Part shown: positions 43,691 to 54,070 of the stretch, piece by piece
How positions within the stretch are numbered: the first letter of the stretch is position 1
Layout: every line of letters begins with the position of its first letter
NCBI GenBank assembly: GCA_029379385.1
Contig: CM055605.1
Coordinates: forward strand, 1,833,001-1,897,000
Reading direction: 5' to 3'
DNA length: 64,000 nucleotides
DNA from: Quillaja saponaria
Taxonomy: Eukaryota > Streptophyta > Magnoliopsida > Fabales > Quillajaceae
Notes under the pieces: generated by a model
The model's input: only the letters and a program-made list of their open reading frames with translations
What the model was told of the DNA's origin: nothing
The model's database searches: none
Made by a program: the position numbers and the translations under genes

Positions 43691-43788
43691 TGCCATCGGT
43701 AGTTTAACTCAAGTTGTAAATACCTTCACCCCATAGTGTTTGAGTTCGAATGTTCCAATATTTAAAAAAAAAAAAAGTTAAAAAAAAT
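43691..43788 (+). mobile_element. Short retroposon (SINE-like) with a 13-bp target-site duplication
   Basis: An insert of about 98 bp begins TGCCATCGGTAGTTTAACTC. It has a box A-like segment (taactcaagttgtaaa) and a box B-like segment (gagttcgaatg), and ends in A-runs. It is flanked by the direct repeat ATCACACAAGTGC at 43678-43690 and 43789-43801. Direct repeats plus an A tail plus tRNA-type internal promoter boxes are the marks of a retroposed, tRNA-derived short element. Confidence 0.65.
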
Positions 43789-43801
43789 ATCACACAAGTG
43801 C

Positions 43802-44475
43802 CATCAGTGTTAGCTTATTAATAGTTTCCAATGCATGCAGTTTCATGAAACAAATAAGAGGGAGGGCGGATGGGTTAGATAACAGAGAAGAGGTTCTTGA
43901 TTGCAAAGAAAGAAACAAGTAGAAGAAATAAAAGAAATTATCGCATCTATCTTCTATTCCCAAGTCACCAAGTGGCCATTACTTGTTTGGCCGGCTCTTT
44001 AATATTGATGGTGCTATCAAGCTTTGACTGCTACTTTCATTTTTTATTATTATTATTATAAATATTAGTCATATACTTGAGTTTTGACTATGATAATACA
44101 TAATGCTAATCTAAATAGCTTTAACTTATTGTATATTTGATTTGTTGATTAAGATTTAGCTAAATTTCGAAATCCCCAATTCAAACAATGACTGAATTGA
44201 AAAATAAATAGTTAATGGTCATCTATGATGTCACCTGTTGCTGCTTGTTTGCAGCAGAATCTAATTGTTCAGAGTGATTAACAGTTCATATATATATGCT
44301 GCCAAAGCCATGTTTATATCATCTAAAATGATTGTAGTGCCCACTTGATTCTTCTCCATCATTTCTTATGCATCGCTAATGCTTCACCTTTTAAATATTA
44401 GTTAGGCAACTTCCAAGTATATATGTTCTGAGATTACCTTAGGGAACTAATATCTGATATTTGATCTTAAAAAGC
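43802..44475 (+). promoter_or_regulatory. Upstream region of the LYK4-like gene
   Basis: AT-rich upstream DNA with no coding content. A TATA-like 'catatatatatgctg' lies near 44290, and the A/T-rich sequence just before 44476 is a likely leader. No specific regulatory element is asserted. Confidence 0.35.
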
Positions 44476-46334
44476 ATGATATATCTCTGGTTTATAGTGT
44501 GGATTTGCATTGGTTCAAGCTCTGCTCAGCAGTATTACGACCCTTTTGATTGTTTTTCAGATGGAATTCATCCTGGCTCAAGATACACTTGCAAATTATT
44601 CCAGGACTCATGCAAAACTTTTTTGATCTACAGAGCTAATCAACATTTCCGGACTATTTCAGATATCTCTAGCCTCTTTCATATCAACACTGATGAGGTA
44701 CTTCTCTTAAACGGTCTTACATCGTCTTCTGAGATACTCAAACCAGGAAAAGAAGTTCTTGTACCTGTTGGTTGTTCTTGCTCAGGTCAGTTTTTTCAAG
44801 CCAATTTCAGTTACACAGTCCCTGAAAGTAATACAACATTTACAGATATAGCTTGTGTAGTTTTCGAAGGGCTAGTGAAATCTCGCATACTTGCTGAGGA
44901 AAGCATTTCTCAAGGGAGTAAGCTTGAGGTTGGTTCTAAGCTTCATATACCTTTGAGATGTGCCTGTCCTAATAATTTAACTAGTATTAAGCGGGTGAAA
45001 TACCTTGTGACATACCCTCTTATAGAAGGGGATAACCCAAATACATGGAGTCAGAAATTTGGCATCTCACTTGAAGATTTATGGGAAGTTAATCATTTGC
45101 CATCTGAGTCGACCGTTTTCCCAAAGACAACTCTTTTACTACCCTTTAAAGAAACTCCTGTCATACATTCTGATATTTCAGATTCACCACCTCCGGCTCC
45201 TGGTTTTCTTTCTACAATTCCCATGGAAAAAGAACAGCAAAACACAAAACCAAGGAAAATGTATATTGCAGGACCTATTATTGGATTTTCACTGGTTTTT
45301 GTAGCATTGGTTGCATGTTGGTTTTACATGAAGACCTTGAGGAAATGGAAGAGTACTGAGGGTTTTCAGTCCTTCACTCCTAGAAGCTCCCCAATTTGGT
45401 CCCCAACAGCAAGAAGCTCTCCTAGATCTGTTCATACAGGTAGAAGCTCAGGAAATTTATGTTTATCTCCGGATCTTCTTGTTGGAATAAAATACTTTTT
45501 GTCCAATCATAGCATAGAAGAGATCAAGAAAGCAACAAATGATTTCAGTGAAGAAACCAAGATTGGTCATCTAGTCTATAAGGGGTTAGTTAATGAAGTT
45601 GAGATGATGATAAAGCAGATGAGGTTTGAAGACACTCGCTCTGTCATTGATGTACATTCTAAAATCAATCACATTAACATTGTGAACTTGCATGGGGTTT
45701 GTTACGGAGAGAATGATTTTTCCTGGTCTTACCTAGTTTTTGAATTACCTAAAAATGGCTGCTTGAGGGACTGCTTATCTAATCCATTTAATCCTTTTCA
45801 ATGGCACCGGCGAACACAAGTAGCTTTTGATATTGCAACAGGTCTTCACTATTTACATTGTTATACTTTCACTTCCTATGCTCACATGAATGTAAATAGT
45901 AAAAACATATTCATTACAGCAAATTGGAGAGCTAAACTGGGAAATATTGGTCCTGGTCCTGCTTCTAAACCTTCCAAAGAAAATGATGGTACAGAAAATC
46001 ATAAGGGATGGATGGCACCTGAGTACCTTGTACATGGGTTGGTTTCTGAAAAGGTAGATATTTTTGCTTTTGGAGTTGTCTTGCTTGAACTTATCTCCGG
46101 GAGAGAGAAGACTGATGGAAAAACATTGGAAGATTCCATTCGATTTTTGGGAGGGGAAGCCAGTGAGGGTGGTTGCTTTGAACAATTGAGAATTTTGTGG
46201 ATCCTAATCTGAAGGATTATCCTCTTGCAGAGGCTTTATGTTTAGCTGTTTTAGCAAAGGCTTGTGTGGAAGACGATCCTGTGCATCGGCCAACCATGGA
46301 GGACATAATGAAAGTCCTTTCTAGAATGGTTTAG
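44476..46334 (+). CDS. LYK4: LysM receptor-like kinase with pseudokinase domain, LYK4 type, frameshifted near the 3' end
   Basis: This is an intronless plus-strand gene. The first real ATG is at 44476 (MIYLWFIVWICIGSSSAQQ, signal peptide). The ectodomain has the CXC pairs (CSC, CAC) that separate the three LysM modules of chitin receptors. A transmembrane helix follows at about 268-290, then a kinase-like domain. The catalytic motifs are degenerate: no Gly-rich loop (IGHLVYKG), HMNVNSKN at the HRD site, and LGNIGPG at the DFG site. A pseudokinase is usual for LYK4/LYK5, which act in chitin perception with CERK1. At about 46189-46195 the frame shifts: the literal frame stops at 46212, while the expected tail (FVDPNLKDYPLAEALCLAVL...) continues in another frame to a stop at 46332-46334. 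One base appears to be missing in an A/T run. This could be a real truncation of the last 45 or so residues or an assembly error. Confidence 0.88.
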
Positions 46335-46860
46335 TCCGAACTGGAATATGGAAAAATTGTAATCACCAGGTATGTTAAAGTTTCGGTAGCACTAATGAAC
46401 AAGTTTTTAAACTGCTTAATTCCAGGCACCCAAGTTCAAAATCACGGACCATTTTCTTTCCTAGACTTTTCAAGAAGAAATAACATGAAAAATTGTTAGG
46501 TTATGAATTCATGATGCTCTAGTTTTGTTTCTTTTATGCAAGTAGTCTTGGATAGAAGCATTGCACCAGTAAGTTACTGATTTTAAAACAGAGAAAAAAC
46601 AATGTTATATTATTGTCCAACTGATCCTTAGTTTATTACCAGAGTTGTCCTTAGTAGAGATGAATATGTCATTTGATGAATGAAAGTTCAAACCTACATA
46701 ATTGGAGGATGCTAAAAATAAGATTCCATTTGCAGGGATGATCTGTCTTGTTTGCTAGTAGCCCAATGCCAACAAATCTCTGTCTTATAGTGAATGTCTT
46801 TAGACAAGAAGATTCTTAATTCCTAATAATCAACTCCTTTTGTTTCTCAAAATATAAATC
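46335..46860. other. 3' flank of the LYK4-like gene up to the duplication boundary
   Basis: Contains the probable LYK4 3' UTR and spacer. No coding content. The unique sequence ends at about 46860, where the tandem-duplicated block starts. Confidence 0.5.
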
Positions 46861-47106
46861 AGAACCATAATATTTGTACAGCAACACTGGCGTTGGTGTA
46901 AGATAATCTGTTATTTCAACATATAAAAGAAAGGGGGTTTCCCCACAGGGAAAACAGAGAACACATATGTTAATGGTAGGAAAAATACATGGAAGATATG
47001 AAGCAAACAATTATTTATTGCAGATTACATGTATAAATTATAGTAAAAAAATGACGCTAGCTGAATAGAGGCTGATGTTATATCACTGTCAAAAAAGCTC
47101 TAAACT

Positions 47107-48632
47107 TCAATTCTCTTTAGGATCGTCTGGTCTATAAAGGTGCACCGTGCGTTTGTTTAGCGGTTGTAGTGGCCTGGCATTAGTGTTTGATTCCTGCAAA
47201 ATCAATTTTTTTTAAGAAGTTATGATTTTCTAAAATCTATGCTCATACGGGAAGCTTAAGGATTTATAGCAGTGACTTACATCATGAACAGCTACTCGAA
47301 GCAATCTCACTTGTTCTCTCGTAACAGTCCTCACCTGTTCAGTTCAAAAAAAAAAAATGTTGGACAGATTAAGAACACCTCTAACTATTGCTAAATGCTA
47401 ATCAGTATTGATAGATTGGATGAGAAAGTAGAGCAAACCTTTTTAACAATGGTCCAGACAACATTTTGTGTGCAAGGAGGAGTTGTAAGAGAGCCAATAT
47501 ATCTGTAATACTTTCTGCTGCCTATGTTTATCTGTTTTGGATTAATTATACCCACTACTTTCTCTTGTTCTGCGGTATCAGTAATGGCTGCTAAATGATC
47601 CGTAATCTAGGAACAAACATAACAAGAATTAGTCACACATACAGACACACACACAGGGAAATTAAAAGAGAGACAGATTTCTTTTATCTTTACCAAGGAC
47701 AAGAAAGAATCTGGTCTTCCAATCTTGAACATAATTCCAATGACAGCAGCTTGACCTGTTGGACTCTCATGCACCATGTGTAACTCTAAATTAAACCTGC
47801 AGTGGGAATTTGAAATAATTTAAGCAAATTAATGTTTCCCTCAATTGACATTCCAAACAGTTGTTTTTCTGTCCTTGTTATGTGATGGAAATGAGAGAAA
47901 AGAAAAAGCACCTCCTGCCATTTAGAGTGTGTTCAGAAGGAGAATGCCAGTGCAACTGTTTGAGCACATACTGCGTTCCATTAATTACAATAGAGCCTGC
48001 ACCATCAGCCCATTTCAACTGCATCCACAAAGAAAAACAATTTAAACCAAGTTAAGCAAAAACCTATGCACACATATTCCATTTCAATCAAGACTACTTC
48101 AAGTATTTGCTGTATTTTAAATCCACTAACTCCCCCTTTCGAAGTTTGCTTGCTTACCATAATGTCATGGCCCCTATTCTTAAGAGTGGCATTAGAGGGC
48201 TTGAAGCTTCTGTTAATTCTTCCTAAATGGGACACAATTTTAACTCTTTCATTCAACAGATCAATAGGAGACTGCATCTGTCCATGTTTACACATACTCC
48301 ATTCTTGGTGAAGGTCTCCCCAGCGAGATGGTCCCGTCTCGCTTTCTTCATCATAATTAAACTCCGTCTCATCCTCTGTGCATGTACCATTAAAAACATA
48401 TCAACATCGTGAAGAACAGCCTAAAAAATGTATTCTATGAAATTAAATTAGAAGAAACAAATTATGTCTAAACATATTGTTCCTACTATACACATGACAA
48501 GTAGATTTCGAAATTGAAATGAGTTAAAAAAGATTGTTCTTTACCAACTTCTTGGGATTTTACTTGTCCGGAAAGCAAAACGAGAACAACGAAGAAACCG
48601 CATAAAAAGATTTTGGTTGCAAGCTTCTCCAT
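47107..48632 (-). CDS. Alpha-carbonic anhydrase (left copy, intact)
   Basis: The enzyme catalyses reversible CO2 hydration; plant alpha-type enzymes are secreted or enter the secretory route. Exons (minus) are 48632-48545, 48375-48158, 48018-47912, 47796-47694, 47606-47439, 47334-47281 and 47193-47107. The total is 825 bp, or 274 residues, normal for the family; all junctions are GT-AG and in phase. A signal peptide ([20 protein letters not shown]) leads into the core: [21 protein letters not shown], the zinc ligands in [10 protein letters not shown] and LELHMVHES, and [13 protein letters not shown]. All three zinc-ligand histidines are present, so activity is expected. Nectarin- or ACA-like roles are possible; I cannot pick a specific ACA number. 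A duplicate lies 5.4 kb away. Confidence 0.93.
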
Positions 48633-50639
48633 TCCTATATATTTTGTTTTGGTGTTTAACAAGTTTCTGCAGGAAATAGTGAGGATGGTTCTGTCAGCTA
48701 TTTATAAACCAAGCAGAAGGTATAAAAATTTGAAAAGGCATCTGCATGGAAGAGCCATTTCAAAGTTTATTTTCAGACTGATCTGTTGGCTGGAAGCAAG
48801 AAGTTTTCAAGTTCCAACAATTCAACTCTATGTTTCTGAATTGGCACGTTAAAAATGAAAATAGCAATTTAAAACAGACCCAGGTGACCCTTTTTTTGAT
48901 CTTAACTTCTTGGCTTCATCTATAAACATGAACTTTGGGAAAGTCCATTGGAAAAACGTGTGGGATGACGATTTATGGGTAAAAATAGGGTTAAAAAAAG
49001 TTCTATTTTTTGACTTAATGGCTGAGCAAAATTTACAAAATCCTATTTTTTGTTGGTGGTAAGTTGGGATGGTTGGACTTGTAGCTTGGAAGTTGGAAAT
49101 AAAATGAAGAAATGAGGCAACTCTGACCTCTGCAAACGACCAGAACAGTAAATGAAGAAAAAAGTTGAAAGTTTAGAATTTGTTTATTCATATGTTCTCA
49201 ATGAAAGTCTGACGATTTTTCCTGTAATATCAAAATCAATTTCTAGAGTATCCTAACAAAAAATAATTATATCTATATTTTTGTTTCTATAAAACAAAAA
49301 AACAAAAGGTTGAATTTTTTTCAAAATTCGATCTCTTATAAACAAGAGTTAGAATATTGTAAGTTTTAAATTATAAATGTTTTATTGTAAATTTGAACTT
49401 TTAATATAATTTTTGTTTTATTACTTAAATCATGTCTTATATAGAACTTATCTTTTTTATATATCATATATAAGGTTAAGTTTCCATGGTTAGATATTTC
49501 GTTATAATTTGCAAGGTGACAAAGTTAGACAAAGCCACAGTAAAACTTTGAATCAAATCCAAGAGTTCAAAAGCTATCACTAAGCAGGCATCCTACAATT
49601 GTCTTTTTGTCGTTTGCTAACATGAATTTTGTAATGTCCCAGAAACTTGTTTAGAATTTAGAAATGCCAAATTTTGGACAAAAATAAATCGTGTAATAAA
49701 CAAATCATAAAGCTTACCAGCTACCAACTCTCACCAACGTCTACTCATGACCTAATCAATGTAGAATTAAACCTTTTCTTATATAAAATTAAGAGTAACT
49801 AATTATTTTATTGTTACATAATCACTCCGTAGAAAAATATGTTAAACTGTGTTGACTAATAACACGACTTCCAAAAAAAAATAAAAAAATTTGTATATAT
49901 ATCAACTAGCAACTAGAATTTAAGTGTGTCGAAATTATTATTCCTTACATATTTAAAATAAAATAAAATTTAAGAGCTGAGGCCTCATAAAATCATTGTA
50001 GCACTTTTGTCTTTAACCAATTAAACTATAAGTCACAGTTGAAAAGATTTTCTAACAACTAAAAACAAATGTTTATATTGATAATTACTATCACATAATT
50101 TGCACAGATGAGTACTTTTTATGAAAACATTACTGTCACTTTACAAATAATTTGTTTGTTTTCTCTTATTATGAAAGTGCAGAACATCTTAAGAACAGCA
50201 AGAACATATATAAGTAAGTAGAAAAGAAATAACAAGTTTTGGGATATTCTTCTTTGATTAATAATGCCATCTCTTTGCTATGATCAAGCGCACTTGCTGC
50301 AAATTTGAGTGAGCATTGGCTGAAAAAGATTTATACCTTCAGAAAAATATTAGAATAATTGCAAAATGCCACTTGCAAACCTCTCTGCCCCACTGCTTCC
50401 AATAATGAAATCAAGCTGCTAATTTATTAGTTAAAAAAATACACATAATAATCATGAGCTTTATTATTTTATAATTTTATTTGATGTGCACTTTTTTTTT
50501 TTGCATTCTATTTTATATTCATACTATAGATAGGACTATCGACTTATAGATTTGTAAATATTAATTAATCTTATTGCACCTTTATCATTATAAAAATTTG
50601 TTTTTTAGGATAGTAGGACATATATAATTCATAGTCGTA
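48633..50639. other. Upstream region of the left carbonic anhydrase copy
   Basis: AT-rich with no coding content. The part next to 48632 should be the promoter and leader. It matches the right copy closely (54071-56040), except that the segment at 49931-50040 is in the opposite orientation there. Confidence 0.55.
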
Positions 50640-52260
50640 AGATGCCGATTTTCTATCAATTATTAATTACCTAATTAGCTCTAACAAAAAATTATATTCC
50701 TAGCTAGTTTACTTGGTAAATGTCTAATTAGACACGTAATAGTTAGTCTAAGGGACGCTTTACTATCAAGTATTAATAACCTATTAGCTAGTTAATATAT
50801 CAATTAGCATACTCTTTGCGGGTTTATGTGATAAATGCCTGGATTACTATCAAGTATAGAAGTACCAATTAGCTAATACATAATTATACCCAACAAGATT
50901 GGTTCAAGTGATAAGACACATAAATCATCAACGATTAAGGGATTTCTGTAATATCAAGGGTTGGAACTCGTAAGAAAACATTTATGGGGAAAAGCACTCA
51001 CGAACTCCTAACGAGTTAGGCTTACACTCAAGCTATAAGAATACTTGTGAAAAATAAAATAAAAAATCAAATACTTGTGAAAAATAAAATAAAAAATCAT
51101 CATGTTCTTGGCCAATTTATTTGATAAATGTCTAATTATATGTAATCCTAAGATTTACAATCAAGTATTAATTAAGTACCTATTCGATAATACATAAATT
51201 GCCACTTTCTTAGACTATCTACCTGTTAGATGTCTAATATCATGCAAGTCGTGTTATAGGAGATTTACTATCAACTACTAAATACCTATATATTAGCTAG
51301 TATATAGCCATGCGTTTTGTTGATTTAGGTGATAAATGCCTAAGAATATAGAAGTAGTAACTTAATGAAGATATATGTCCGCATGTATGACATTTATAGT
51401 CCACCTCGCGGATATTTTACTTTATAGATTGAGAAAAAAGGGTAGATAAAAATATAAATTTTATACATGTCTTAGGTACAAAAAGGGTAAGGGTTTTAGT
51501 CAAAATGATATATTTGAAGATATTTTTTATATTGTTATCATAAATAAATAAATAAATTATAAATTTTATCCAATTTTTTTCAGGAATACAGAGTTGAGTA
51601 AGAATTAAATTTTTTTCCTCTGGGTAGGGTTATGGATATAGTATTGGCATGATTAAGTGCACTTGCTGCAAATTTGAATGAGTATTGGCTCAAAAAGATT
51701 TATACCTTGAGGAACACGTTAGAAGAGTTGCAAAATGCCAACCTCTTGCATATGTTTTTTTGGATAGCAATATTAATTACCTATTAGCTATCACATAAAA
51801 AGTTATATTCCTAGCCGGTTCACTTGGTCAACGTCTAATAACATGTAAGTTTACTCACTTACTGAAAAATGTGCAATAACAAGTAAGTCGCTAGAGAGAA
51901 AAGCGATTTACTATCAAGTATTAATTACCTATTCACCAATGTTAAAAATCATAAGATTTACTGTAGATATACTATCAAGTATCAAGTACCTATTAGCTAA
52001 TACATAAATTATCATGTTCTTAGCCGGTGTACTACTTGATAAATGTCTATTAGTAGTAAGATTTACTATCAAGTATTAAATACCTATTTGCTAATATATA
52101 ATTTGCCATAATTATTCGTTGTCTAATAACAAGTAAGTCGTGAAAAATTATTGGAGATATACTATCACGTATTAATTACCTATTTAGTTGAAATGTAAAT
52201 CATCACTTGTTATAGATGTCAAATAACATGCAAGTCCTCAACCAACAATGGATTGGTCTA
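50640..52260. repeat. Degenerate tandem repeat array, about 100-bp units (left copy)
   Basis: The words 'gatttactatcaagtatta', 'acctattagctaatacata', 'gataaatgtctaataac' and 'caagtaagtc' recur in this order at irregular spacings, for example near 50650, 50763, 50846, 51151, 51262, 51903, 51965, 52060 and 52157. Units are mostly 85-115 bp and diverged. The array is interrupted by a retroposon at 50888-51095 and by unrelated sequence at about 51350-51760. Confidence 0.8.
50888..51095 (+). mobile_element. tRNA-like short retroposon inserted in a repeat unit (left copy)
   Basis: The repeat-unit word 'ctaatacataaattatcatg' is split here by about 200 bp. The insert begins 'cccaacaagattggttcaag' (box A-like 'ggttcaagtgataag'), has a box B-like 'ggttggaactcg', and ends in an A-rich tail that carries a 28-bp tandem duplication (51040-51097). 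The same insert is present in the right copy, so it predates the duplication. No clear target-site duplication is visible. Confidence 0.45.
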
Positions 52261-52545
52261 GTTGTCAAAGTAGACCACGTAAATAAGAACCATAATATTT
52301 GTACAGCAACACTGGTGTTGGTGTAAGATAATCTGTTATTTCAACATATAAAAGAAAAGGATTTCCCCACAGGGAAAACAGAGAACACATATGTTAATGG
52401 TATTCTAGATCACGTAAAAGGAAAAATACATGGAAGATATGAAGCAAACAACCATTTATTGCAGATTACATGTATAGATTATAGTAAAAAAATGACACTA
52501 GTTGAAGAGAGGCTGATGTTATCACAGTCCAAAATGCTCTAAACT

Positions 52546-54070
52546 TCAATTCTCTTTAGGATCGTCTGGTATGTAAAGTTGCACCGTGCGGTTGTTTAGC
52601 GGTTGCAGTGGCCTGGCATTAGTGTTTGATTCCTGCAAAATCAATTTTTTTTAAGAAGTTATGATTTTCTAAAATCTATGCTCATACGGGAAGCTTAAGG
52701 ATTTATAGCAGTGACTTACATCATGAACAGCTACTCGAAGCAATCTCACTTGTTCTCTCGTAACAGTCCTCACCTGTTCAGTTCAAAAAAAAAAATGTTG
52801 GACAGATTAAGAACACCTCTAACTATTGCTAAATGCTAATCAGTATTGATAGATTGGATGAGAAAGTAGAGCAAACCTTTTTAACAATGGTCCAGACAAC
52901 ATTTTGTGTGCAAGGAGGAGTTGTAAGAGAGCCAATATATCTGTAATACTTTCTGCTGCCTATGTTTATCTGTTTTGGATTAATTATGCCCACTACTTTC
53001 TCTTGTTCTGCGGTATCAGTAATGGCTGCTAAATGATCCGTAATCTAGGAACAAACATAACAAGAATTAGTCACACATACAGACACACACACTGGGAAAT
53101 TAAAAGAGAGACAGATTTCTTTTATCTTTACCAAGGACAAGAAAGAATCTGGTCTTCCAATCTTGTACATAATTCCAATGACAGCAGCTTGACCTGTTGG
53201 ACTCTCATGCACCATGTGTAACTCTAAATTAAACCTGCAGTGGGAATTTGAAATAATTTAAGCAAATTAATGTTTCCCTCAATTGACATTCCAAACAGTT
53301 GTTTTTCTGTCCTTGTTATGTGATGGAAATGAGAGAAAAGAAAAAGCACCTCCTGCCATTTAGAGTGTGTTCAGAAGGAGAATGCCAGTGCAACTGTTTG
53401 AGCACATACTGCGTTCCATTAATTACAATAGAGCCTGCACCATCAGCCCATTTCAACTGCATCCACAAAGAAAAACAATTTAAACCAAGTTAAGCAAAAA
53501 CCTATGCACACATATTCCATTTCAATCAAGACTACTTCAAGTATTTGCTGTATTTTAAATCCACTAACTCCCCCTTTCGAAGTTTGCTTGCTTACCATAA
53601 TGTCATGGCCCCTATTCTTAAGAGTGGCATTAGAGGGCTTGTAGCTTCTGTTAATTCTTCCTAAATGGGACACAATTTTAACTCTTTCATTCAACAGATC
53701 AATAGGAGACTGCATCTGTCCATGTTTACACATACTCCATTCTGGGTGAAGGTCTCCTCAGCGAGATGGTCCCATCTCGCTTTCTTCATCATAATTAAAC
53801 TCCGTCTCATCCTCTGTGCATGTACCATTAAAAACATATCAACATCGTGAAGAACAGCCTAAAAAATGTATTCTATGAAATTAAATTAGAAGAAACAAAT
53901 TATGTCTAAACATATTGTTCCTACTATACACATGACAAGTAGATTTCGAAATTGAAATGAGTTAAAAAAGATTGTTCTTTACCAACTTCTTGGGATTTTA
54001 CTTGTCCGGAAAGCAAAACGAGAACAATGAAGAAACCGCATAAAAAGATTTTGGTTGCAAGCTTCTCCAT
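52546..54070 (-). pseudogene. Alpha-carbonic anhydrase, right copy, with a nonsense codon in exon 2
   Basis: The seven-exon structure matches the left copy: 54070-53983, 53813-53596, 53456-53350, 53234-53132, 53044-52877, 52773-52720 and 52632-52546. There are no indels in exons and all splice sites are retained. In exon 2 the conserved Trp codon TGG (in SRWGDLH of the left copy) is TGA at 53760-53758, so translation should stop after about 45 residues, before the zinc site. Other changes include Phe to Tyr in the GIMFKIGRP segment and HLYRP to QLYIP near the C-terminus. With only one disabling change, the copy is young or the stop is polymorphic. A downstream Met (MCKHGQ) follows the stop but would lack the signal peptide. 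Confidence 0.85.

Larger units (their letters stand above)
46861..52285. repeat. Left copy of a 5.4-kb tandem segmental duplication
   Basis: The sequence from 46861 (agaaccataatatttgtaca) onward recurs from 52286 with an offset of 5425-5439 bp over the gene part and about 5400 bp further on. It contains one alpha-carbonic anhydrase gene, its upstream region and an array of degenerate repeats. The right end (52227-52285) is shorter than in the right copy, having lost about one repeat unit. Confidence 0.95.

Noticed and set aside
44461..44475. Upstream extension of the LYK4-like frame from a TTG
   Set aside because: TTG is not an expected plant start. The ATG at 44476 begins a proper signal peptide.
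50905..50970. Functional tRNA gene
   Set aside because: Box A/B-like words are present, but no cloverleaf with a proper acceptor stem could be drawn. An A-rich tail instead fits a retroposon.
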